Positions 36,607 to 48,600 of a stretch of DNA of 64,000 nt are shown in pieces (position 1 is the stretch's first letter; the number at the start of each line of letters is the position of its first letter). Location of the stretch: assembly GCF_023159225.1 (NCBI RefSeq), contig NC_063168.1, positions 49,741,776 through 49,805,775 of the forward strand. Direction: 5' to 3'. Origin of the DNA: Perognathus longimembris pacificus. Its lineage: Eukaryota; Chordata; Mammalia; Rodentia; Heteromyidae. The position numbers were made by a program, and so were the translations under genes. Under the pieces are notes generated by a model. That model saw nothing but the letters and a program-made list of their open reading frames with translations, was not told where the DNA came from and did not search any database.

Positions 36607-39600
36607 GCCAGTCCTGGGCCTTGGACTCAGGGCCTGAGCACTGTCCCTGGCTTCTTCCCGCTCAAGGCTAGCACTCTGCCGCTTGAGCCACAGCACCGCT
36701 TCTGGCGGTTTTCTGTATATGTGGTGCTGGGGAATCGAACCTAGGGCCTCGTGTATCCGAGGCAGGCACTCTTGCCACTAGGCCATATCCCCAGCCCAGG
36801 GTATAAGCAATTTTTTAAAAAAGAAAATAGCAATTGGAAAAAGAAATGTACTCTTTACTTATGTAACTATAAACCTTTTGTATATCACCTTTATAATAAT
36901 AAAAATAAATACAAAAAAATAAATACAAAAGGCCTGTTTTTTTTTTGCATGTCTATAGAACTTTACTAAGGGAATGGTGGGTATAAATTTGTATACATAC
37001 ATAAAAAAGCATATCCTCTTTCTTTTTTCCTTTTCCTCTCCCCTTCTTCCATAGTACTGGGAGGGGGGTTGAACTCAGGGTCTTTCTTACACTTGCTAGT
37101 CTGATACTTGATTGCTTGAGTTACACCTCTAGACCTACTTTTTGCTGGTTATTTAGGAATGTAACGTAGTGAATTTTTCTGCCTGTGTTATCTTAAACTG
37201 CTCTCCTCCAGATTTCAGGCTTCTGAGTAGCCAGAGGAAGATAAAGCCAACAACATCTGGCTCATAAAAGATACTTTAAGTAAACAACCCATGTTTCTAT
37301 TAAACTTTTTTCCCACCCCATTTTCCTCTGAGGCAATCTCTACATAACCAGGCTGCTCTTAAGCTGTGATCCTCCTGCACCAGTCTCCTCTATGCTGGGG
37401 AAACAAGTGGCTATCAGTTACTATGCACAGCTTCCACATTGCCTTTCTTTGTCAGGATAAAATTACACTATTCAAATCTTTTTCTTTGGTATTCATGTTT
37501 ATCCAGAGAAGATTTTAGCTAGTGACTAAGATTGCTGGTGTTAGGAAAGCCTCCTGGAAGATGCTATTATACAGAATTAATTACCAGATTTGAAATGGGA
37601 AGATGGAACCTTGCCTAAATACAGCCAAAGTCAAAAGTCAGTCTTTAGGTTCCTTCAAAAAAAGAAAGAAAGAAAGAAAAGCTTAAAAACCATTCATTTT
37701 CTAAAAAAAGAGAAAGAGGAAGGCAAAAAAAGAAGAAACGGAAGGAGAAGGAAAGAAAGCTACAGCTGACTACAAATTACGCTAGTGGTACAAATGCTTA
37801 ATGGATGGGTAGATTTGGCAAAGGACTGAGGAGAAGGCTTGTCTAATTCAGCAGAGCTAGAAGTAGACTTCCAGAAAACCTGTGTTCAGGTCAATTGCCT
37901 CCATTTACATCAACATTCATCATCAAAACATTTTGAACAATACTATGTGTTTAGTAGGATGACCACATAATCAGTTATCACTACTCTGACTGTATTCACA
38001 TGCCCAAGAAGAAAGAGCAACTGAGAGAAAGAATGTTCTGAGCCTTATCCCTCTATATAGGTCAAAGTAACAAGAATAGTCTGAAAACAACCATGTAAGA
38101 AATTTCAAAAAACAGGTGTGGAGTTTCATAGTTCTCCAGAAAAATAAACTAAAATGAAGCTTTTCTGTGTTTAATTTAAACTTCTGTTCTAAATATGTAA
38201 AAAAAATTGTTAAATTTGTATGGTCCTGCCAGAATGATGGACTGTTAGAAAATAAAAATGAAGAACAAATGCTCATCAGGAATTAAAATATTCTGTATCA
38301 ACTCATATTCCCACCCTCCTCCTTTCATCCTTGCAGTTAATTCCTGAGGAAACCCAACCATTAATTTAGCTCAACAACAACAAAAAATAGCACTTAACTT
38401 AAAGAAATTACCAAAGATTTTAGAAAAATACAGCATTTACCTATAAAGCAAGTTTATAGCCAAAGATTGTTTTTTCCCCCACCCATGCCTGGGTGTGGGG
38501 CTTGAACTCAGGTCCTGGGTGCTGTCCCTGAGCTTTTTCGTTAGTGCTCTACCACTCTGAGCCACAGTGACACTTCCAGTTTCCTGGTGGTTAACTGGAA
38601 ATAAGACCTTACAGTCTTTCCTGCCCAGGCTGGCTTGGAACTGTGATCCTCAGATTTCAGCCTCTTGAGTAGGTAAGACTATAGGTGGGAGCCACTGGTA
38701 CAGCTAAAGATTGTTTTCTTTTCTTTTCTTCTTCTTCTTTTTTTTTTTTTTGCCAGTCCTGGGCCTTGGACTAAAGGCCTGAGCACTGTCCCTGACTTCT
38801 TTTTGCTCAAGGCTAGCACTCTGCCACTTGAGTCATAGCACCACTTCTGGCCATTTTCTATATATGTGGTGCTGAGGAATCGAACCCAGGGCTTCATGTA
38901 TAAGAGGCAAGCACTCTTGCCACTAGGCCACATTCCCAGCCCCAAGATTGTTTTCTTTCTTTTTTTTTTTTTTTGGCCAGTCCTGGGGCTTGGACTCAGG
39001 GCCTGAGCACTGTCCCTGGCTTCTTCCTGCTCAAGGCTAGCACTCTGCCACTTGAGCCACAGCGCCGCTTCTGGCCGTTTTCTGTATATGTGGTGCTGGG
39101 GAATCGAACCTAGGGCCTCGTATATCCGAGGCAGGCACTCTTGCCACTAGGCTATATCCCCAGCCCCCCAAGATTGTTTTCTTATGAGCCTACATTTCTG
39201 ATATTCCAGTTTGAGTCAAATAATATTTGAGATACTTGTCATGAAAAATAATTTTCTCTGTTAAAAAACCTACTATACTGCCAGGCTTAATCCCATGGTC
39301 AAATCTACCCAGGGTTAATTTTAATCTTCCCATTCTTGCCTAATAGTTATATTTTACAAAGCAAATTTACGGTGCCAAACAAATGAAGATGCTTGGAGGC
39401 CTTCTGTGCCTTCTTAAATACCCAATCAAGTATTAGGAAGACACTGCAATTTAGGTTGTACTCATCAACTAGCCCATCCTGATTATTTGATGAGCAGATA
39501 AAAATGTATGTTTGTTAGTACTGTAAAGAAATCTGACAAAGGTTTAAGAAAATGAACATTTTAGCAGGGCTGTAGATACTCTACTTACATGATTATTTCG

Positions 39601-42600
39601 GATAAGAACAAATTTAAAACCATTTCATGAGTGTGGGAAATAAATTTTACCAATTCATAAATAGTAATAAGCCTTAGGTGGGAATGGGAGATTGTCATTC
39701 AAGGCCAACCTGGGCTGGCCTTTGTGAAACTCCACTTCAACCAATGGTTGGGCACAGTGGTGCACACTTGTCCTAATCATAGGAAAGCATAAAGGCTTTC
39801 TCTGCCACTTGCAGTGACAAGTGCTTCTCATCCCAGCTATGCTGAGAATCACAAATTGGAGGATTATAGCTCAGACTGGGTCCTGGAACAAAGTAATACT
39901 CTAATCTAAAAAACAACTAATGGCAAAAACAGTTGGTGAAGTGACTCCCAACACAACAGCTTCCTACCTGGACCTGAGTTAGAATGAGTATAGCACTTGT
40001 ATTTTTTTTCACTGCATACATAAAATTCTCAGCCTTAGAGAAATGAAGTCCCCTACACGAAAGAAACACAAGCTACAATACAGTCATTTATTTCAATGTG
40101 CTCTGAGATGTATGAGCCTGGGTTTCCTGTTTGTACATATACAGACTTGTTCTGCATACAGGGTAAGCTACAAGATTTTTAGGCAAAAACTAAACTGAGA
40201 ACCTCAGAACCTTTCCCCGATCCCCGTATCTCAACACACTAATATTACACTCAAACTCTGCTCAGTGTTGGAGACTATGTCAACAAATAAAGTTACTGTT
40301 TTCATATATCATGCTGTTTCTGGCATTTCTGATACCGAACAAATAAATAGATGTGCCTGGAAAGAGAAGAGAGTAAGTGAGAAAGGCAGCTGATAGTACT
40401 GCTCTAACTTTTTAAAGACCGTCTGCTCCCTTTGCCATCCTTCTGATTTATATGAATTTTGAACTGAACTGAAAGAGACTAAAAATATGTAGTCGGTAAC
40501 TGCCAATATAATTTAAAGATTGCTTTTTCTTTTTGGAAGCAGGATCTGGCTATGTATGTAAGTATATGACCTCCCAAGTACTAGGACTGTAAGTGACATC
40601 ATGTGTCTGGTTAAGATTATTATTCATCTCTAATCAACTCAGCCCTGAAGTTTAGAAGTTCAGATGAGGGGACTTGGAAAATATTAAACCAATTTAGTAG
40701 TATAATGCCTAAACAATGCCAAACTTAAATGCCACACTGTAGTGAAAATAGTATTTTAATACCACTCAATGTTTTACTCTTATATTGACACCAAAGGCAA
40801 GATTAATGTATTTTCTTGATAAGTCTGGGTTGGTAGCTCATGCCTATAATCCTAGCTACTTAAGAGGCTGAGATTGGGCGGAACATGGCTCATGGCCAGC
40901 CTGGGCAAAATTTGAGAGATCCCCATCTTATCTAAAAGTCAAGAGAGTGGTGCTTATCTGTTATCCAAGGTATGACTGGGATAAAAGAAATTAGGGGGAG
41001 TCAGGCACCGGTAGCTCACACTTGCAATCCTAGTTACTCAGAAGGCTTGAGATCTGAGGGTCATGGTTCAAAGCTAGCCCAGGCAGAAAAGTCCCCATGA
41101 GACTATCATCTCCATTAACCACTCAAAAACCAGAAGTGGTGCTATGGCTCTCAAGTGGTAGAGCACTAACCTTGAACACAAAAAGGCTCAGGAACAGTGC
41201 CCAGGCCCTCAGTTCAAGTCCCACAATCAAAAAAATAAAAATAGGGGTTCACAATACAGGCTGGCATTACTAAAAAAAAAGAGAGCTTAACTAAAAAGTA
41301 GCCACAGTACTGGAATCTTGTTCAGGTGGCAGAACACTAGAGTAGTAAGGTAGTAAGTGCTGGGCCCTAAGCTCAAACTCAAGTAGCCTCACCCATCCCC
41401 CCACCCCCACCCCTAAAAAAGCTTGACAAAGTTTTCAAACTGCTAGTACAAATACCACAGTTTTCTATTCCAGGTACAGTTCAGTGGGAGGAGAGGCTGG
41501 GACTTTTTAAGCAGGCAAGTATTCCTTTACTTGAACTCAGGTTTATTTCCATGTTTTGATGTAGTGGCTCTAATGAGAATAAGGGAGCTGGAGTGTGCTT
41601 AAGGTATGATAGGTAAACAGGAGAGAACTCAAAGTGCTGCTCTTCTGGTCTTCAGAATTTTGTGTAAGTTATTACATAATAAAAGGAGAATGCTTTACCT
41701 TTAGGTCCCTTCCCAGGTGCGGGCTCGACAGCAGTTTTGCTCCAGATAAGCATGACTCCACCAGAGTCTCCGGTAAGAACATCTCCATTTCCCAAGAATG
41801 CCAAACACTGCACAAACTTTGGTTTTTCATATTTCTACAATGAATGAGAATTTTCAGCTTCCTCTATGGCATGATGATTTGATGCTCACAGAATTTTAAA
41901 AAGATTAGATTTTATACCTAAGGAAGTCACAACATTCTAATCCTTACCCCAAAAATTCCCTGTTTTCTTGTTAGTGAATTGCCACTCCAGGTCCAGAAAA
42001 AAATATGAGATTTGCCACATGTTATTATGGTATTTGCATCCGTTGGGTGGAACTCCACAGTCAAAACAACTTCATTTGTTGTCTGTGAAAAATAGAAAAA
42101 CTTTAGATTATAGCATATTCTTCCTGATATCAAATACCAATTATAGCTCCTGATAATCAAAGATAGAAATATTGTGAAGAAATATCTTTTTTCCATGATT
42201 TATTTTCCTGAAAATTTTTAGGATAAAAATTAAAATTTGATGTGTTTCTTTTTTGCCAGTCCTGGGCTTTGGACTCAGGGCCTGAGGCACTGTCCCTGAC
42301 TTCTTTTTGCTAAAGGCTAGCACTCTGCCACTTGAGCCACAGCACCACTTCTAGCTGTTTTCTATATATGTGGTGCTGGGGAATCGAACCCAGGGCTTCA
42401 TGTATACAAGGCAAGCACTCTTGCCACTAGGCCATATTCCCAGCTCCCTGGTGTTCTTATACTATATCACCTCTAATACTGTTTATTTATAAAACCTCTG
42501 AACTTGGAAGACATGTATATATGATTTATAGTTTATTTATTCTTTATCTTTTGGCTAGTCCTGGGGGTTTGAACTCAGGGCCTAGGCACTGTCCCAAAGT

Positions 42601-45600
42601 TTCTTTTGCTCAAGGCTGGCACTCCACTATTTAAGACCACGTCCAACTTTTTTCTGTTTATGTGATACTGAGGACTCAAACCTAGCTAGGGCTTCATGCA
42701 TGCTAGGCAAGCACCCTACCACTAAGCCACATTCCCAGCCCTACAGTTGGTTATTTCAATTTCTTATATATTCAGAAAACACACTAGGATTATTAAATAC
42801 AAGAGCAATGTACAGTTTCATAAAGCTAGAAACAGAATACAACCAGAAACAGAATACTAGAAACCAAAATTATGAAAGATGGAAAGAGTAACAATGATTA
42901 AGAAGCATAATCTGACTTGTGTAATTGAAACTCTTTCATGTAAGCACTTAAATTTGGTCTGAAAAAAATATGCAAAGAAACCAGAAATACTAGGATCTGT
43001 CCCCTTTCCAGTTACTATCCTCTTCCGCTAACTGAACTAACTAAACCTGTGCTAAGTTTTTATCTGTTTAAATGGAATTATAAACAATGTTCTTTACTTT
43101 TAGCTTGTTTTCTCAATACTGTATTTGTGAGATCCTCTCATTTAAGTGCACGTAGTTGTAATTTGTTTAACTGATGCATACTACTCTTTGTATAAAATAT
43201 GGTTTTAACATTATGCTGACTGGATTAGGGTAATTTCTACTATTTTGGCTATCATAAATAAATAGCATTGCTACTTGTCTTCTTGCAAACTTATAAGTAT
43301 GTTTCTACTGGGTTTATAACCAGAGAGGAAAATACTGTCAGTAGATAGCTTCCTAAGTGGCTGTACAAGCACACAACACAGAATGAGTTCTAGGTACTCT
43401 ACAACCTTATCAACCTTCATCTCTTCATCTTTTGTTGTTGGTGATGGTGGTAAGGGTTAGGGGACTTGAAGCTGGGGCTCTGGATGCTGTTCCAGAGCTC
43501 TACTTTTGCTCAAGACTAGCCCTCTACAATTTTGGTCAAGGCCAGCACTCTCCACAGAGCCACTTCCAGTTTTCTAGTAGCTGGAAATAGAGTCTCACAG
43601 TCTTTCTCGCTTAGGCTGGCTTTGGACCACAATCTTCAGAGCTCAACCTTTTAGTAACTAGCATTACAGGCATGAGCCACCAGTGCTTGGTTCATATCTT
43701 TGTCTTTATCCCATAAACTACTTTGTTAAGTGCATAGTGGTTTATCATTGTGGTTTTAATTTGAATTTTCTTGGTAATAAGGCTGAACATTTTGCATATG
43801 TTTATTACCTAGATATCATATTTTGTGACAGGCGTGAAGTTTTTCTAACTGAAGTACAGAAGTTCTCAATATGAGTACTTTATTAGAATTGCATATTACA
43901 ATATTCTCACATTCTTAATGAATTCTGATGAAAAGAAATTCCTTTTTTATTTTTTAGAAAAATCTCACTAGATAGCATAGGCTGGCCTGGAACTTGTGGT
44001 CTTCCTGCCTGTACTATACAAGTGCTGGGATTATAACCATGAGCCAATACACTTATCATTTTCCCCAATTATGGCTTATAAAGATGTCCTACATTTTTCT
44101 TCTAAAAGCTCTATTGTTTTTTCCCCCCTTTCACCCTCAGATCTATAATCCATCTAAAACAGATTTTTGTGACTGCTATTTAAAAAAGGAGGTCAAGATT
44201 AATTCTTCTCTATATGGATAACCAGTTAATCCAATATAACTCTTTGCTCACTGCACTAGCTTTGCTGTAAATCAAGTAACTGCTTTGTGTACTGTTTCTA
44301 GATTCACTGTTCTTTCTCACTAATCTTTCTACTACCATTAAAGTGTCTCAATTACATAACAGATTTTTTTTTTTTTGCCAGTCCTGGGCCTTGAACTCAG
44401 GGCCTGAGCACTGTCCCTGGCTTCCTTTTTTGCTCAAGGCTAACACTCTGCCTCTTGAGCCACAGCGCCACTTCTGGCCATTTTTTCTATATATGTGGTG
44501 CTGGGGAATCGAACCCAGGGCTTCATGTATATGAGGCAAGCTCTCTTGCCACTAGGCCATATCCCCAGCCCCCATAATAGATTTTGATTATCTCATAACA
44601 AGTCCTTCAAGATGGTTTTTCCTTTTAATTTTCTTACACATTATGTATTTTTAAAAAATCATGTTAAGTTCATCAACTTCTAAAAAACTCATGCAGAACT
44701 TTCTGACTACACAGAACAATACTCAAGAGAACTGTTATCTTTCCAATATTGTATTCTATATTTGATTATGTAATATCCCTCTATTAAGTCTCTAATAAAA
44801 AAGTTTTTTGTATTCTTTTTTTTTTTTTTGGCCAGTCCTGGGCCTTGGACTCAGGGCCTGAGCACTGTCCCTGGCTTCCTCCGCTCAAGGCTAGCACTCC
44901 GCCACTTGAGCCACAGCGCCGCTTCTGGCCGTTTTCTGTATATGTGGTGCTGGGGAATCGAACCTAGGGCCTCGTGTATCCGAGGCAGGCACTCTTGCCA
45001 CTAGGCTATATCCCCAGCCCTCTAATAAAAAAGTTTTTAAATTGTCTTACTGAGGGCTGGGGATATGGCCTAGTGGCAAGAGTGCTTGCCTCTTATACAT
45101 GAAGCCCTGGGTTCAATTCCCCAGCACCACATATACAGAAAATGGCCAGAAGTGGCGCTATGGCTCAAGTAGCAGAGTGCTAGCCTTGAGCAAAAAAGGA
45201 AGCCAGGGACAGTGCTCAGGCCCTGAGTCGAAGCTCCACAACTGGCAAAAATAAATAAATAAAATAAAATAAAATAAATTGTCTTACTGAATTTTTTTCT
45301 CCCAGTCTTGGGGCTTCAACTCAGAGCCTGAGCACTGTCCCTGGCTTTATTTTGCTCAAGGCTAGCGCTCTACCACTTGAGTCACAGCACAACTTCTGGC
45401 TTTTTCTGTTTATGTGGAGCTGAGGAAATGAGCCCAGGGCTTCATGCATACTAGTCAAGCGCACTACTGCTAAGCCATATTTTCAGCCCCTCTTACTGAA
45501 TTTTAAACTTACATAAGTTAAAAGTTACCTATCAGGAAAAAAAAAAAGTTACCTATCAGTTTCCCAAATCTTCATGATTTTAAAGCAACGATACAATAAG

Positions 45601-48600
45601 GATAAAATAAGGTCAGCACACAGGCAGACCCAAGAAGAAGAGATAGTTGAATTATCTAGCCCCCGAACCAAGTCATTTCTCAGATAAAATACCATGCTCA
45701 TCTTATTAAAGGCTTTCTGTTTGGGTGTTGGTAGAAGCTTGAATTCAGAGTCTGGGTGTTGTTCCTGAGCTTCTTTGCTCAAGGCTAGTGCTCTACCACT
45801 TAATCTACAGTTCCACTTCCAGCTTTTTAGTGGTTAATTGGAGATAAAAGTCACATGAACTTTTCTACCTTGGCTGGCTTTGAACTGCAATCCTCAGGTT
45901 TCAGCCTCCTGAGCAGTTAGGATTACAGGTGTAAACAACTGAGGCTGGCTTACTAATGGCTTTCTTTTCTTCCCTAAACAGAAATAAATTGTTTGGATTA
46001 AATTAACTTTGACTGCTTTGCAACTGCCTGTTATAATTACAACATTTAAGACAGAGTTTAGATAACTTGGATGGGGAAAAGAAGCATGAATGATATTGGC
46101 TTCTAGGTTAGCCTGCTAGGAGGAACACAGCATCAATTGTTATGAGGCAAAACTGGTTAGGGCTAAGAATTGTAGCAAGAAGACTAAAAATTCCAATTCT
46201 GATTTACATTCACATAAAGCTGCCGACAACTAGAAATACAGGCTTAAACCTGTGAAAGAACTGGACTAGGGGTAATCAATATGGTAACTAAGCAGATGAG
46301 GTCTAATGTTATCTGCGGAAGAGGTGCAAAACAACTCTAAGCATTACATCAGTGGTTTAATGCCTAGAAAAGAAACGAAGGAATGGCCAGTAGAAGATTT
46401 CATCTGCTAGACTTTACTACAAAAGATCAAAAGTATTCTGCACATTTCAGTGTTAAATTACTCTGAATGATGATTAGAAACTTAGGATTTCTTTTTTTTT
46501 TTTTGGCCAGTCCTGGGCCTTGGACTCAGGGCCTGAGCACTGTCCCTGGCTTCTTTTTGCTCAAGGCTAGCACCCTGCCACTTGAGCCACAGCGCCACTT
46601 CTGGCCATTTTCTGTATATGTGGTGCTGGGGAATCGAACCCAGGGCCTCATGTATAAGAGGCAAGCGCTCTTGCCACTAGGCCATATCCCCAGCCCCCGA
46701 GAAACTTACGATTTCATTTACGGGTTCTTTTTATTTTTGTGTGTTGGTACCAGGGCTTCAACTCTAAGGCCTCTCACTCTCACTAGGCTTTTTCCACTTA
46801 AGAGCTGGCCACAGTTTTGGCTTTTTGCTGGTTAACTGAAGATAAGAGTCTCTTGGATTTGTCTGACTTCAAACCATGATTCTCAGATTTTAGCCTAGCA
46901 AGTAGCTAGGATGATAGAACTGAGCATGTTTGTTTGTTTTTGACAGTGTATATTCCTTTTAAGTACAATCAAATCTATTCTACTTGTTTCAAAAGATTAA
47001 CTTACTCTTGAAATCTTTTTTGACCAGAAGCTGAAATTCTGAAAGTAATACAAAATACCAGAGCTAAAAGGGATAGCAACTTAAGAAAAATAGGCTGTTA
47101 CTTTAAGGGCACTATGCTATTTTGTTATCCTATCTAATGCATCAAATTCAACTGTAATGCTAACTTACATTCTCTTGAAGTATTACATAATAAGGAATCA
47201 ACACAATTCTATGGCAATTATAAATGCTATAGTATTTTCTATAAGTTTCTATTTTACATATGTTCTTCAGTTACATTAGCCATATTAAGGCTGAAATTTT
47301 CCTCCAGAACGCTAATTCCTTAAAAGATTGAGCAAAATCACAAATTTGTTTAAAGTCAAGTAAAGTGTTCAGTTTTAATTTTGAGATTAGACATCCATCT
47401 ACTTCATCACTTCAGAACACAATGTTGTCTGAAATATGGATACTGCTTCAAATTGCTTTATTATTTTGGCTTTATAATTGCACTGTATAAAGCACAGAAT
47501 ACTGATAAACCAGCAAATTGGATGAAATTGGCCAGTGGGCTTACTCTTACAAACTCTTAAGAATATGAATGTAACTAAATACCTGTCACGTAAGTGATAT
47601 ACTCTAGAATACTGAAAATTTCTGATTTACCTTTATTTCTGCTGTTTTTGATTTTTTCTGCCAGTCCCATACAGTAAGCATATGCTCATTGGAGTCATCA
47701 ATAACACATAGATGAACACCTGAATCCTGAACGAAAGTCAAAGGCATAAAAAATTCAGTAACATTAACATCCTAAGACAAATCATACCATCAAAACTGCT
47801 AATAATCCAAACTTCTTTAGCTTTGTGGAAGCATAATGAAGGTACTGCTAACTAAAATTGTGCTCTTCTTTTCCTTCCAGAAATATAGTCTTTAGACAAT
47901 TATTATTTTTAATTTCCTTTCCCTTATCCTTTAGTTACTTCTATCACTAAACAATAGCAAATAATTCTTTTTTGAAGATTTCCTAGTCTTTTCAGCATTT
48001 TATGCTTCCTTCTTGCTGCTGGAAAATATCCACACACAGTATTTCTCCATGAGGTAGGTGAAAAGGTATATACGTTATTTCACAACTTTTCTATTCATGA
48101 AATTTTGGTAACTTTTGGTGAAATGAGCTTATAATTAGTGGCTCATTTCAAGGTTGCGGATTTCATTTTTTGTGTGCAATATACCTGGCTTACATGCAAC
48201 AAGGTAAATAAAAATAGAACTAATTTCTTTTCATTTTTTTTCCTTTAATTTTTGATTTTGGCTTTTTGAGGTAGTTTCTCAGGTTGGCTTCAAACTCAAA
48301 ATTTCCCTACCTTAGCCTCCCTAGTACTAGAATTACTTATATGCCATCATGCCTAGCTAATAAATCTTTTCTTATTTCTCTGGAACCACTCTTATTCACA
48401 CAATTTGAATCAGTTTTAAAAAAGCAACTAGGGCTGGGGATATGGCCTAGTGGCAAGACTGCTTGCCTCGTATACATGAGGCCCTGGGTTCGATTCCCCA
48501 GCACCACATATACAGAAAATGGCCAGAAGTGGTGCTGTGGCTCAAGTGGCAGAGTGCTAGCCTTGAGCAAGAAGAAGCCAGGGACAGTGCTCAGGCCCTG

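Larger units (their letters stand above)
43060..44810 (-). mobile_element. Old L1 remnant, antisense, broken by SINEs
   Basis: Scattered antisense L1 3' sequence ('ttggctatcataaataaata', 'gtggttttaatttgaatttt', 'tatggataaccagttaatcc') interrupted by SINEs at 43435-43692, 43960-44055 and 44365-44570. Strongly decayed; borders uncertain. Confidence 0.5.

Noticed and set aside
46467..46835. Recurrent peptide '[16 protein letters not shown]' in open frames across the window
   Set aside because: This is the antisense translation of IDL-Geo copies, not a protein family.
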